Source of the DNA: Paenibacillus pabuli
GTDB taxonomy: Bacteria > Bacillota > Bacilli > Paenibacillales > Paenibacillaceae
Length of the DNA stretch: 64,000 nucleotides
Assembly (NCBI RefSeq): GCF_023101145.1
Contig: NZ_CP073714.1
Span: 2,046,001-2,110,000 of the forward strand
Direction: 5' to 3'
In this document: in pieces, positions 54,179 to 63,443 of the stretch
Position numbering within the stretch: the first letter of the stretch is position 1
Layout of the letters: each line of letters starts with the position of its first letter
The notes under the pieces: generated by a model
The model's input: the letters and a program-made list of their open reading frames with translations, nothing else
Database searches by the model: none
What the model was told of the DNA's origin: nothing
Program-made: the position numbers and the translations under genes

Positions 54179-56548
54179 TTGGACACGAAAATTTTACACA
54201 CATTGGAATACCGCAAAATTTTAAATACATTGCAAAGCTTTGCCCAGACTACGATGGGGAAAAAGAAAGCGGAACAATTGGAGCCGATCAGTGAACTGGA
54301 AGAAGTGAAGAGACTGCTTCAGCAAACGGATGAAGCTTTTACGTTCGATCGTTTGAAAGGTTCTCCATCATTTGGGGGAATTGTGGATATAACTGCTTCC
54401 ATTAAACGTGCCGAAATAGGCGGGACGTTAAATCCACATGAGTTACTGGGAATTTCCAACACCACCTTGGCAGCACGTCGATTGAAACGTCAGATTGCCG
54501 CGCTCCATGAAGACGAAAAGGTGGAATCCATTTTCTATATCAGTGATCAGTTATCTGAGCAAAAAACGCTTGAAGATGCGATTCGTATCTGTATTGATGA
54601 CAATGCCGAGGTCTCAGACAGCGCGAGTGTAACTCTGGCGCAGATTCGTCGTGAGCTGCGCGGTGGTGAAGCACGGATTCGCGAGAAACTGGATTCGATG
54701 ATTCGTTCTTCGACAGTTTCCAAAATGCTGCAGGACCAACTGATTACAATTAGGGGAGACCGTTTTGTTATTCCCGTAAAATCGGAGTATCGCTCGTACT
54801 TTGGTGGTATCGTACATGATCAATCCGGCTCAGGAGCAACGCTGTTTATTGAACCTGAATCCATTGTTGCGATGAATAACAAATTGCGTGAAACCCGAAT
54901 CAGGGAAGAACGCGAAATTGAAGTGATTCTGCAGAAATTAACGGCACTTGTCAGTGAACAGGCTGAGTGGTTATTGTACGATGTTGACCTGCTGGGATCT
55001 CTTGATTTTATTTTTGCCAAAGCACGTCTTGCCCGTGAATTGAAAGCCACATTGCCACGCATGAATGATCGCGGATTCATCAAGCTCAAGAAGGGGCGCC
55101 ATCCGCTGATCTCGATTGAAAATGTGGTGCCAACCGACATTGAACTCGGCAACGATTATACGTCCATTATTGTAACGGGTCCCAATACGGGTGGTAAGAC
55201 CGTTACGCTTAAGACCATTGGATTGCTGAGCCTCATGGCAATGTCTGGTTTGTTTGTTCCAGCGGAAGATGGCAGCCAGCTATGTGTATTTGATGCGATC
55301 TACGCGGATATTGGTGACGAGCAGAGTATTGAACAGAACCTGAGTACGTTTTCCAGCCATATGACGAATATCATTCGAATATTGAAAAACATGACGACAA
55401 AAAGTCTGGTGCTGCTCGACGAACTTGGGGCAGGTACCGACCCGGCAGAAGGTTCTGCGCTGGCGATCTCCATTCTGGAGCACATGCATCAGACCGGATG
55501 CCGCATGGTAGCAACAACGCATTACAGTGAGCTTAAAGCTTACGCTTATGAGCGCAAAGGTGTTATTAATGCCAGCATGGAATTCGACGTGAATACACTG
55601 AGCCCTACTTACCGACTACTCGTTGGTGTGCCGGGGCGCAGTAACGCGTTCGCAATTGCAGAGCGACTGGGCCTGCCAGGGTACATTCTGGATTATGCCC
55701 GTGGCGAAGTGAAAGAGGAAGACCAGCGCGTAGAGCATATGATTGCTTCCCTGGAAGAAAACCGGCTTACCGCGGAGCAAGAACGTGAGAGTGCGGAGCG
55801 TCTGCGTCAGGATATGGAGAAACTGCGCAGCCGTCATCAAACTGAACTGGAGAAGCTGGAGCAACAGCGTGACCGCCGTATTGAAAAAGCCGAAGAAGAT
55901 GCTCGTAACATTGTGGATAAGGCCAGAGCTGAAGCTGAGAAGATTATAGCTGATCTTCGCCAACTTGCCATGGAAGAAGGCGCATCGGTGAAGGAGCACA
56001 AACTTATTGCTGCTCGCAAACAACTTGATGAAGCTGAACCTGAGAAACGCAAGAAGACGGTTAAGCGCACTTCTACGGCAACGAAGTCTCGGGCCATCGG
56101 ACCGGGCGATGAAGTTCTTGTCTACAGTTTGAATCAAAAAGGTCATGTGGTGGAGATGTCAGGCACTAAGGATGCCGTGGTTCAATTGGGGATCATGAAA
56201 ATGAAAGTATCCCTGAATGACCTTGAACTACAGCAGTCTGCACCAGCAGAAGCCAAACCGAAGCAGAAACCGGTAACCGGTGTGAAACGAACTCGCGATG
56301 ACAATGTGAAAAGTGAACTGGATTTGCGGGGAACAAATCTGGAAGAAGCCTTGATGGAGACAGATCGTTTTATCGATGAAGCTTTCCTTGCTAATCTGGG
56401 TCAGGTTTATATTATTCACGGTAAAGGAACAGGAATTTTGCGTTCCGGTATTCAGGATTACCTGCGTAAGCATAGACATATAAAAAGTTACCGGCTGGGC
56501 AATTACGGAGAAGGCGGAAACGGTGTGACCGTCGCAGAATTGGAATAG
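54179..56548 (+). CDS. mutS2: MutS2 endonuclease/ribosome-rescue ATPase
   Basis: A 789-residue MutS2 (B. subtilis MutSB). The core and lever region comes first, then the ABC-type ATPase with Walker A GPNTGGKTVTLK near residue 333 and Walker B SLVLLDELGAGTDPAEGS near 411. A coiled-coil clamp (about 515-620), a KOW-like segment (GPGDEVLVYSLNQKGHVVEM) and a C-terminal Smr nuclease domain from about 710 (ELDLRGTNLEEAL, IIHGKGTGILR) follow. B. subtilis MutS2 has been linked to suppression of recombination and to splitting of collided ribosomes. Start TTG 54179 is 8 bases after AAGGAG. In B. subtilis cvpA-like yshB and polX lie between zapA and mutS2; both are missing here. Confidence 0.95.
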   Translation: MDTKILHTLEYRKILNTLQSFAQTTMGKKKAEQLEPISELEEVKRLLQQTDEAFTFDRLKGSPSFGGIVDITASIKRAEIGGTLNPHELLGISNTTLAARRLKRQIAALHEDEKVESIFYISDQLSEQKTLEDAIRICIDDNAEVSDSASVTLAQIRRELRGGEARIREKLDSMIRSSTVSKMLQDQLITIRGDRFVIPVKSEYRSYFGGIVHDQSGSGATLFIEPESIVAMNNKLRETRIREEREIEVILQKLTALVSEQAEWLLYDVDLLGSLDFIFAKARLARELKATLPRMNDRGFIKLKKGRHPLISIENVVPTDIELGNDYTSIIVTGPNTGGKTVTLKTIGLLSLMAMSGLFVPAEDGSQLCVFDAIYADIGDEQSIEQNLSTFSSHMTNIIRILKNMTTKSLVLLDELGAGTDPAEGSALAISILEHMHQTGCRMVATTHYSELKAYAYERKGVINASMEFDVNTLSPTYRLLVGVPGRSNAFAIAERLGLPGYILDYARGEVKEEDQRVEHMIASLEENRLTAEQERESAERLRQDMEKLRSRHQTELEKLEQQRDRRIEKAEEDARNIVDKARAEAEKIIADLRQLAMEEGASVKEHKLIAARKQLDEAEPEKRKKTVKRTSTATKSRAIGPGDEVLVYSLNQKGHVVEMSGTKDAVVQLGIMKMKVSLNDLELQQSAPAEAKPKQKPVTGVKRTRDDNVKSELDLRGTNLEEALMETDRFIDEAFLANLGQVYIIHGKGTGILRSGIQDYLRKHRHIKSYRLGNYGEGGNGVTVAELE

Positions 56549-56620
56549 CCCGACCAGGAATCAAAGAAGTTCTGCCACCTGACTGAGTTCAGGCAGCAGA
56601 ATGGGGAAGGGGAACGGTGA

Positions 56621-57040
56621 GTGAAAGGGACGATTGACGAATTGCTGTCTCATCCCTTGGGGATGGTGCTCGGATTTTTCTCCGTAGCGATTATGGAGCT
56701 GCTTGTATTTCTGGCTTGCTTTGAACTGGTAACCAAGTACAAATGCTGGCATGAAATTAAGAAAGGTAATGTGGCGGTTGCGATGGCTACAGGAGGAAAA
56801 ATCTTTGGAATCTGCAACGTGCTTCATTTCTGCATTCAGGCGAAATCATCGGTGTATGAAGCTATGACATGGTCATTTGTAGGATTTGTCCTTCTGCTCA
56901 TTGCCTATTTTCTATTCGAGTTTCTGACACCGGTTTTCTCCATAGACAAGGAGATTGAAGCGGATAACCGGGCCGTTGGATTGATATCCATGATTATTTC
57001 CGTCTCGTTGTCATTTGTTATTGGCGCGAGCATCATGTAG
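56621..57040 (+). CDS. DUF350 membrane protein (YshE-like)
   Basis: A 139-residue protein with four membrane helices and the DUF350 pattern: ATGGKIFGICNVLHF near residue 50, then EIEADNRAVGLI near 110 before the last helix. It follows mutS2, as yshE does in B. subtilis. It starts with GTG 56621 behind AAGGGGAAC; a GTG at 56616 is out of frame and soon stops. The family's function is unknown. Confidence 0.9.
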   Translation: MKGTIDELLSHPLGMVLGFFSVAIMELLVFLACFELVTKYKCWHEIKKGNVAVAMATGGKIFGICNVLHFCIQAKSSVYEAMTWSFVGFVLLLIAYFLFEFLTPVFSIDKEIEADNRAVGLISMIISVSLSFVIGASIM

Positions 57041-57051
57041 GGGGACCGTTC

Positions 57052-57132
57052 ATGAAAATATTGATACGGATTCTGTTTGCTGCATCGATTGTATTTTTTG
57101 CCATAGGCGTCATATATGTGTTGAACACATGA
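57052..57132 (+). CDS. 26-residue small membrane ORF
   Basis: ATG 57052 to TGA 57132 encodes MKILIRILFAASIVFFAIGV plus six more residues, a single hydrophobic helix with a positive N-terminus. GGGGGACC (57040-57047) lies just upstream, and it begins 11 bases after the DUF350 stop on the same strand, so it is probably co-transcribed. It is too short for routine gene finders. Its reality depends on conservation. Confidence 0.55.
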   Translation: MKILIRILFAASIVFFAIGVIYVLNT

Positions 57133-57160
57133 TTATCTGAAAGAGAAAGGTTGATTCAAT

Positions 57161-57727
57161 ATGGAACCAACAGTATGTCCATGGTGCCACACGGAGATTG
57201 TATGGGATGAGGAGCTAGGTCCGGAAGAAGAATGCCCCTACTGTCACAATGAATTAAAGGGATACCGTACACTAAACATTAATATCGGTGATGAAGAGAA
57301 CGGTGAAGCCGAGGAAGACATCTATGATATGGATGATGTTGAGGACGATGAACAAACTACGGATCTTGCTAATCTATGGGGAGATGAAGTAGAGCTGAAA
57401 TTGCCGGAGCTTCGTACATTGACGAAGTACGCAGATGAGGGCAATGATCTGATTCAATACGAAGAAGGCGTGGAAAAGCAGCTTGATCTGCAAGAAGAAG
57501 TGCCCGAATGCCCACACTGCCGTGAATTCATGATTCTCACAGGCACACAGAAGGCAACCAAAGATACGTTCAATCCTGTTGCCAATGCAGTGTCTGGTAC
57601 GGACTCGCTGCTGGATGCTCCATTCTCTGTACAAATGTATGTATGCTCTGGCTGCTTCCAGGTTCAATATAGCTTGTCCGAGGATGACCGTCTGCGTCTG
57701 ATCCAGAATTTGAGTGCCCGGAAATAA
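57161..57727 (+). CDS. Four-CxxC zinc-ribbon protein of unknown function
   Basis: A 188-residue acidic protein with four CxxC pairs: CPWC (residue 6) and CPYC (25) form an N-terminal zinc ribbon, while CPHC (near 117) and CSGC (near 164) form a second one. Between them lies a very acidic stretch (about 45-70). No enzyme motif is seen. It follows the DUF350 unit on the same strand, after 28 bases, with a GAAAGG site before ATG 57161. I do not recognise a named family. Confidence 0.78.
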   Translation: MEPTVCPWCHTEIVWDEELGPEEECPYCHNELKGYRTLNINIGDEENGEAEEDIYDMDDVEDDEQTTDLANLWGDEVELKLPELRTLTKYADEGNDLIQYEEGVEKQLDLQEEVPECPHCREFMILTGTQKATKDTFNPVANAVSGTDSLLDAPFSVQMYVCSGCFQVQYSLSEDDRLRLIQNLSARK

Positions 57728-57857
57728 GGGAGTAATATAACATTATGAAAATATAATATTTCAGGAAATTCATCATGTTTTCCTTCAGCTTGGGGTACGT
57801 TAACCCTGAGACCTTGCCTGTGAAGTGCTGACTTCAGGTGGAATAAGGAGGGAGCAG

Positions 57858-59057
57858 ATGAAGATTTCTCTGGGCCGACAATCCATTCTGCTGCTAGGCG
57901 TGAATGGATTGTTTGTGTTAGCCGGAGCTTTGTCGGGTACGTTTCTTAATGTGTATCTGTGGAAAAGTCGTCCGGACTACGCCATGCTGGGATGGTTCAC
58001 GATCAGTCAGCAAATTGCACTCGGACTCACGTTTTGGCTTGCAGGAAAGTGGGTCAAGGAACATAACAAAATGAATGCGCTGCGATTGGGAACGGCTTTA
58101 TCAGGTATTTTTTACATGCTTGTGTTATGGGCCGGGCCAAAAGCGGTTGACTGGATATGGCCTTTGGGGATTTTGTTGGGATGTGCACTCGGATTGTTCT
58201 GGATTGCTTTTAATGTGGTTTACTTTGAAGTGACTGACCGGGAGAATAGGGACCTGTTCAATGGTTGGGTGGGTTTGCTGGGTTCCATGACAGGCATCAT
58301 CGGTCCGTGGTTCTCAGGTCTGATCATTTCACGAATGGCTGACAATTCGGGTTATCGTCTTATTTTTACGGTGTCGCTGGTGATCTACGTGATTGCTGTC
58401 GTGTTCAGTTTTTTTCTGAAAAAAAGGGAGGTCAGCGGCACATACCGGTGGTCTGAACCCTGGCGACAGCTATCTGCCAAAGATAGTCCATGGAGACCGC
58501 TTGGCATGGGATTGTTTGCCCAAGGCGTACGAGAGGGTGTATTTGCCTTTCTGATTGCATTGCTCGTCTATATAGCTACGAAGCAGGAATATAAGCTTGG
58601 GCAGTTCTCGTTAATCACTTCTGCCGTAGCTCTGGTCAGTTACTGGGTTGCAGGAAAATGGTTTAAACCGCAATACAGGTCCAGGGGGATGTTGGCCGGA
58701 GCGATATTGTTGTTCATCGTATTGATTCCTTTATTATGGAAAGTTAGCTATGGCACGCTTTTGATTATGGGAATCGGTTCAGCCTTGTCGATGCCGTTGT
58801 ATATTTTGCCGATGATTTCGGCAGGATTCGACTTGATGGGAACGAGCGGCGAAAATGTAGAGAAAAGGGTTGAACTTGTCGTATTAAGGGAGCTGTGTTT
58901 AATGGTCGGTCGTTTATTCGGACTCGCTGTATTTATTCTGACTGTCATGAACGGTCCATCGTTACAAACGTTAACCTGGCTTATTGTGGCGCTTGGGGCT
59001 TTCCCACTTATTGGATGGATATTCATGCGCAAAATGTTAGTACATCCGGATCAGTAA
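57858..59057 (+). CDS. MFS transporter (YqgE-like)
   Basis: A 399-residue major facilitator protein with about eleven to twelve helices. The N-terminus SILLLGVNGLFVLAGALSGTFLNVYLWK and the partial family loop RLGTALSGIF after helix 2 are visible. It resembles the uncharacterised Bacillus YqgE group, so the substrate is unknown. I start it at ATG 57858, 6 bases after AAGGAGGGA; the reading from 57825 starts upstream of that site. It is followed by a hairpin and a convergent oxidoreductase gene. Confidence 0.85.
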   Translation: MKISLGRQSILLLGVNGLFVLAGALSGTFLNVYLWKSRPDYAMLGWFTISQQIALGLTFWLAGKWVKEHNKMNALRLGTALSGIFYMLVLWAGPKAVDWIWPLGILLGCALGLFWIAFNVVYFEVTDRENRDLFNGWVGLLGSMTGIIGPWFSGLIISRMADNSGYRLIFTVSLVIYVIAVVFSFFLKKREVSGTYRWSEPWRQLSAKDSPWRPLGMGLFAQGVREGVFAFLIALLVYIATKQEYKLGQFSLITSAVALVSYWVAGKWFKPQYRSRGMLAGAILLFIVLIPLLWKVSYGTLLIMGIGSALSMPLYILPMISAGFDLMGTSGENVEKRVELVVLRELCLMVGRLFGLAVFILTVMNGPSLQTLTWLIVALGAFPLIGWIFMRKMLVHPDQ

Positions 59058-59075
59058 AAACCATCGGCATAGGAA

Positions 59076-59120
59076 AAGGGTACAGTTCAGGGATCTAATC
59101 CTGAGCAGTACCCTTATTTA
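59076..59120 (+). terminator. Intrinsic terminator after the MFS gene
   Basis: AAGGGTAC-AG-TTCAGG pairs with CCTGA-GCA-GTACCCTT and is followed by ATTTATT. The stem is good and the T-run interrupted. Confidence 0.7.
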
Positions 59121-59131
59121 TTGAATTGTGG

Positions 59132-60352
59132 CTACACAGGAGTAGGCTTACTCGTTCTATTTAATGAGAAAAGTTCCATATCTTCATTTTTAACTCCTGC
59201 AACAGCATCGGCCAAAATAGAAGCGGCAAACATGCTGTACACTGTCCCGTTACCGCCATAACCCTCGAGAAAATAAGAATGCGGGTATTCAGGATGTGGG
59301 CCGATAAACGGAAGTCCGTCATGTGTATTGCCAAACACGGCACCCCAGGCATAATCGACTTCAAGACCATCCAACGGGAAATAAGAGCGGACTTCTTCCA
59401 GGAGTGTATCTCCCCGGTGTTTTGCCCGAATCTCACGCTGATCTTCCTTCGGTATCTCTTCATCCAGACCTCCGGCAATGATCCGTCCGTCTGGTGTCGT
59501 TCTCATATACAGGTAAGGGCGTGCTGTTTCCCAAATCATGCTGTGCCCATACCAATCCTTCAGGTCTGGCAGCGGTTTAGTAGCAATAGCATAGGTGGTT
59601 TGCAGGAAGGCTCCTTGATCTCTTTTGATTGCCTGTGTCTCATAACCGGCAGCAAAAATAACCTTACTGGCACGAATTTTACCATCTGAGGTATAACACA
59701 GCACACCATCATCATCGAATTCACAATGAATCATCTCCGTTTGTCCATAGATTCGTGCGCCTCGTTTGCTCGCAGATTCAAACAAGGCATGAACAAAGCG
59801 ATACGGATTCACTTCGGCATCCCCCAACGTATACAGTGCCGCAGGTTTGCTGAAAGGAAAATAGCTGCTGATCTTGTCGGAATTCCACAGTTCAGCTTCA
59901 AAGCCATAGCGCTTCAACGTCTGATATTCTTCCTCCACCTTGGCTAGATCATCAATGCTGCTGGCAAAACAGAGACTGTTGCGCGGAATAAACCAGGGAT
60001 CCGTATCCAGCCTGTTCGCAATTTGGGCGAGCTTCTGCATCGCTTCATGACATAACTCATAGAAGCGAACGCCTGTCTTTTCGCCAAAGGTATGAATACA
60101 GGAGGTCAGTGTTTTGTCGTTTGTGTATTGTAAAAGACCTGTATTGGCTGAGCTGCTGCCATGTGCAATCTTTCTCTTATCGATAACAACCGTATTAACT
60201 CCACGCTCCGTAAGCAATTCGGAAGTCAGTGCGCCCCCCATTCCACCACCGATAATCAGGCAGTCACACGAGATGTCCGTTTCGAGCGGGGGATAGGTGG
60301 GACTTGTAGTAAAAGTGGAAGGCCAGAAAGGTGTGCCATAGACCAGATCCAT
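59132..60352 (-). CDS. FAD-dependent oxidoreductase (DAO family)
   Basis: A 406-residue flavoprotein of the D-amino-acid-oxidase/glycine-oxidase-like fold. The FAD-binding GGGMGG lies in CDCLIIGGGMGGALTSELL near residue 35, VVIDKRKIAHGSSSANTG follows, and the C-terminal flavin motif GLPFIGPHPEYPHSYFLEGYGGNG is near 360. It oxidises an amine or amino acid by family; the substrate is unknown. I start it at ATG 60352, 8 bases after AAAGGAG; the upstream in-frame ATG at 60361 directly abuts that site. It converges on the MFS gene and is divergent from the coat-protein genes. Confidence 0.87.
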   Translation of the reverse strand: MDLVYGTPFWPSTFTTSPTYPPLETDISCDCLIIGGGMGGALTSELLTERGVNTVVIDKRKIAHGSSSANTGLLQYTNDKTLTSCIHTFGEKTGVRFYELCHEAMQKLAQIANRLDTDPWFIPRNSLCFASSIDDLAKVEEEYQTLKRYGFEAELWNSDKISSYFPFSKPAALYTLGDAEVNPYRFVHALFESASKRGARIYGQTEMIHCEFDDDGVLCYTSDGKIRASKVIFAAGYETQAIKRDQGAFLQTTYAIATKPLPDLKDWYGHSMIWETARPYLYMRTTPDGRIIAGGLDEEIPKEDQREIRAKHRGDTLLEEVRSYFPLDGLEVDYAWGAVFGNTHDGLPFIGPHPEYPHSYFLEGYGGNGTVYSMFAASILADAVAGVKNEDMELFSLNRTSKPTPV

Positions 60353-60449
60353 GATTAACATCTCCTTTGTCATTAACGTTTGTATACTTTTGAGTGACCG
60401 GGTTAACAATAATTGCGCATAAACTTTATGCCGAGGAGGTCAACGAGAC

Positions 60450-60683
60450 ATGCAGAATCAATCCATGCAACCGCTGAGTCCGAAAGAATTGAATTATATT
60501 GCGGATTCAATATCCAATGAAGAACTGCTCATCAAGCAGTGTGCAGCCACAGCTTCCATCTCACAACATCCGCAAATTCAGCAGGCACTGAATCACTATG
60601 TTCGTTCCCATGAACAGCATCTGAACACACTCGTCAACGCTCTGCAGCAACATCAATCTATTGCTCCCACTCAAGCGCAGTAA
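60450..60683 (+). CDS. Small spore-coat-like protein
   Basis: A 77-residue helical protein with the segment KELNYIADSISNEELLIKQCAATA, as seen in short CotF-like coat proteins of Paenibacillus, and a Gln-rich end. It starts at ATG 60450 behind GAGGAGG. CATAAACT at 60418-60425 resembles the -10 of mother-cell sigma factors, but no matching -35 is evident. It pairs with the CotF-family gene 35 bases downstream. Confidence 0.72.
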   Translation: MQNQSMQPLSPKELNYIADSISNEELLIKQCAATASISQHPQIQQALNHYVRSHEQHLNTLVNALQQHQSIAPTQAQ

Positions 60684-60718
60684 TAGAAACCGAATCTACT
60701 CGTATAGGAGGAAACCTT

Positions 60719-61108
60719 GTGTATTCTCAATCTTCTAATGGATCATTTATGCAGGAGCAGGATTTGTTGAAGTCGATTCTTGCGGATTTAAGACGAACCG
60801 CGCGCGAATATACGACAGCAACCACCGAAGCTTCCTGTCCAATCACACGTCGGATGTTCACGGACTTGACCAATGATACACTCCGTTTGCAAGGTGAGCT
60901 GTTCAATGTGTTACAGCAAAGCAACATGTATTCGGTAGGTTCGAAGGCATTGCGACAGGATGTAGACAAGCAGATTCAATCGGCCCACCAGACCCAACAG
61001 AAGTGCCAGCAATTCGTTCAGGAAAAGAATACGCAGTCCAGTCCCTACAGTCAGGCGCCCAATGTGCCACAGCATCAGGCGAATTACGGTAACCCTTATT
61101 ACATGTAA
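60719..61108 (+). CDS. CotF-family spore coat protein
   Basis: A 129-residue CotF-type coat protein. The helical core has MQEQDLLKSILADLRRTAREYTTATTEASCPITRRMFTDLTNDTLRLQGELFNVLQQ, split here into its two motifs (DLLKSILADLRRT near residue 14; RMFTDLTNDTLRLQ near 45). The tail is Gln/Pro/Tyr-rich (YGNPYYM). Start GTG 60719 lies behind AGGAGGAAA. It is probably made in the mother cell and laid down in the coat. It is followed by a strong terminator. Confidence 0.85.
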   Translation: MYSQSSNGSFMQEQDLLKSILADLRRTAREYTTATTEASCPITRRMFTDLTNDTLRLQGELFNVLQQSNMYSVGSKALRQDVDKQIQSAHQTQQKCQQFVQEKNTQSSPYSQAPNVPQHQANYGNPYYM

Positions 61109-61154
61109 CCTTTGTAATTATGGTTTGAAGCAGGCGACTGTTACTGACCATACC

Positions 61155-61188
61155 ACCGCTTGCCCGAATTCAGGGCGGGCGGTTTTTG
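61155..61188 (+). terminator. Intrinsic terminator after the coat genes
   Basis: ACCGCTTGCCC (61155-61165) pairs, with a T-G pair, to GGGCGGGCGGT (61173-61183), followed by TTTTT. Confidence 0.9.
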
Positions 61189-61267
61189 TCTTTGCATGAT
61201 CGTTGAATTCATGTAATATAAGTATTAATTCATTTACAGGAACCTGGATGACGCTGGAGGGAAAGAC

Positions 61268-61768
61268 ATGAAGGATCTGAACGATCTGCAATTAAAAGTT
61301 CTGGATTTGTTGAAGGAAGACGCGAGAAGGACTCCCGCACTGCTGTCGACGCTGCTGGGGGAGTCGGAAGATAATATCAAGAACGCCGTGACACAGCTTG
61401 AACAGGACCACGTTATTGTGAAATACGCAACTGTTGTGAACTGGAGCAAGATTGATGATGAGAAAGTAACAGCCTTGATTGAAGTACAGATTACGCCTGA
61501 GCGAGGTCGTGGCTTCGAAGGGATCGCAGAACGCATTTACCTGTATCCGCAAGTGAAATCGGTATATCTCATGTCAGGTGCATATGATCTGCTCGTAGAA
61601 GTAGAAGGTGGCAATCTGCGTGAAGTCGCTAATTTTGTATCGGAGAAATTGTCTCCGATTGACTCTGTACTTTCAACCAAAACGAATTTTATTCTTAAAA
61701 AATATAAGCAGGACGGGATTATTTTTGAAGACCATCAGGAAGACAACCGTCTCATGATCTCGCCGTAA
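61268..61768 (+). CDS. Lrp/AsnC-family regulator (AlaR-like)
   Basis: A 166-residue regulator with an N-terminal winged helix-turn-helix (LKVLDLLKEDARRTPALLSTLLGESEDNIKNAV) seen in two halves at about residues 9-40, and a C-terminal RAM/AsnC ligand-binding domain (about 70-145, YLMSGAYDLLVEVEGG). It starts 14 bases before an aminotransferase gene on the same strand. B. subtilis alaR (yugG) and alaT (yugH) have this arrangement, with AlaR activating alaT in response to alanine. By analogy it should control the next gene. The GGAGGGAAAG site precedes ATG 61268. Confidence 0.88.
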   Translation: MKDLNDLQLKVLDLLKEDARRTPALLSTLLGESEDNIKNAVTQLEQDHVIVKYATVVNWSKIDDEKVTALIEVQITPERGRGFEGIAERIYLYPQVKSVYLMSGAYDLLVEVEGGNLREVANFVSEKLSPIDSVLSTKTNFILKKYKQDGIIFEDHQEDNRLMISP

Positions 61769-61781
61769 AGGAAGATGCGTC

Positions 61782-62990
61782 ATGATAGTGAATGAACAGA
61801 CAACAGGAAAAAACAAGAAAATGACTTCGTATCTGGCACCTTTGGTTCAACAGATACCACCATCCGGCATACGTAAATTTTTTGATCTGGTTGGCGATAA
61901 CAAGGATATCATCACGCTGGGTGTAGGTGAACCTGACTTTGTAACACCATGGCATATGCGTGAAGCATGTGTATATTCACTCGAAAGAGGTATGACCAGT
62001 TACACGTCCAATGCGGGTATGCCGAAACTGAGGGAAGCCATTAGCGAGTATTTGGATACTCAATTTGATACCAAGTATGATCCAAAGAACGAAATCATCG
62101 TTACCGTTGGTGGCAGTGAAGCCATTGATTTGGCATTACGTGCATTAATCGTACCCGGAGACGAGATTCTGATTCCAGAACCTTCGTATGTGGCATATTC
62201 TCCAATCGCTTCGATTGGTGGCGGTGTACCGGTTGGTGTAGAAACGTATGCGAAGGATCAGTTTAAACTGACTGCTGAAGCGTTGGAAGCGGGAATTACA
62301 CCGAAGTCCAAGGTGCTTATCCTATGTTATCCGAGCAATCCGACAGGTGCCATCATGACCTATGAAGAATGGTTGCCTATTGCTGAAGTGATCAAAAAGC
62401 ATGATCTGATCGTCATCGCGGATGAGATTTATGCTGAGCTGACCTATACGCAAAAACATGTTAGTTTCGCTTCGATTCCGGATATGAAGGAACGTACCAT
62501 TTTGGTTAGTGGTTTTTCGAAAGCTTTTGCGATGACCGGCTGGCGAATCGGGTATATGTGTGGACATCCAGAACTGATTGCAGCCATGCTCAAAATTCAT
62601 CAGTATACGGTGATGTGTGCTCCTGCCATGGGACAGGTGGCCGCGCTTGAGGCATTGACGAACGGTTTGGGTGAGAAGGATCGAATGGTTGAATCCTATA
62701 ATCAGCGCAGACGCCTTATTGTGCAAGGGTTTAGGGATATTGGACTGGACTGTCATGAACCCCAGGGAGCATTTTATGCATTTCCTAGTATCCAGAAGAC
62801 AGGGCTGAGTTCGGATCTTTTTGCCGAGCGTCTACTAACTGAAAATAAAGTGGCGGCTGTTCCGGGTAATGTGTTTGGTCCGCAAGGAGAAGGATTTCTT
62901 CGTTGTTCCTATGCAACATCTGTGACCCAATTGAATGAAGCATTGGAACGAATCGGAAACTTTGTTTATAAACTGCAAAAAGAGGGTTAA
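61782..62990 (+). CDS. PLP-dependent aminotransferase (AlaT-like)
   Basis: A 402-residue class I/II fold-type I aminotransferase. The PLP-binding lysine is in SGFSKAFAMTGWRIGYM near residue 247. The N-terminal LGVGEPDFVTPWHMRE, the YPSNPTGA loop near 185 and the terminal FLRCSYATS are family features. With the Lrp-type gene just upstream it most resembles B. subtilis AlaT (alanine transaminase); aromatic or aspartate aminotransferase activity cannot be excluded. The ATG at 61782 follows AAAGGAAGATG. No terminator is obvious after it. Confidence 0.87.
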   Translation: MIVNEQTTGKNKKMTSYLAPLVQQIPPSGIRKFFDLVGDNKDIITLGVGEPDFVTPWHMREACVYSLERGMTSYTSNAGMPKLREAISEYLDTQFDTKYDPKNEIIVTVGGSEAIDLALRALIVPGDEILIPEPSYVAYSPIASIGGGVPVGVETYAKDQFKLTAEALEAGITPKSKVLILCYPSNPTGAIMTYEEWLPIAEVIKKHDLIVIADEIYAELTYTQKHVSFASIPDMKERTILVSGFSKAFAMTGWRIGYMCGHPELIAAMLKIHQYTVMCAPAMGQVAALEALTNGLGEKDRMVESYNQRRRLIVQGFRDIGLDCHEPQGAFYAFPSIQKTGLSSDLFAERLLTENKVAAVPGNVFGPQGEGFLRCSYATSVTQLNEALERIGNFVYKLQKEG

Positions 62991-63134
62991 TAGGGATTAG
63001 AAGCTTCTGATCGACATAAACTTTCTTCAAACTAGAAAAAAATAACTTTCTTTTACAAAATATTGTGATATAATTTCAATTTGAAATATGTTTTTCTTGT
63101 ATTTGGAAACTAATTTTCCAAGGAGGGGTTGGCT

Positions 63135-63401
63135 TTGTTTTGTGTTGAATATGATTTACCGACTAATCGTGGGCATTATTTGGCAGAAGGCGATCATGGC
63201 GACCGATGGTCGGTGAAACCGGATCACGCATCTTTGCATAACGTTTCCTTGGAAGATGAGATCCATATGCTACGCCGCAAGATGGAACAGATATTCCTTG
63301 AAGAGAAATCATTCACATCCGATATTGTAATTGAAATTAGCAGTTTGCTAGATTTGAAGATTAATGAATACATGAAGGCTAATCCGATTAAAGGAAAATA
63401 A
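63135..63401 (+). CDS. Spo0E-like aspartyl-phosphate phosphatase
   Basis: An 88-residue protein. Its C-terminal half (about 40-82) has the Spo0E pattern: EDEIHMLRRKMEQIF, then the signature SSLLDLKINEY (SxxLDxxI). Spo0E-type phosphatases remove phosphate from Spo0A and delay sporulation. The N-terminal 38 residues (YDLPTNRGHYLAEGDHGDRW) are an extension not found in the minimal family. I start it at TTG 63135, 6 bases after AGGAGGGG; the TTG at 63129 is too close. An extended -10 promoter (TGATATAAT, 63066-63074) lies upstream. A terminator follows. Confidence 0.78.
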   Translation: MFCVEYDLPTNRGHYLAEGDHGDRWSVKPDHASLHNVSLEDEIHMLRRKMEQIFLEEKSFTSDIVIEISSLLDLKINEYMKANPIKGK

Positions 63402-63443
63402 TTTTTCGTTGAATCGAAACGTTACGTTTATTGTGAATCAAAG

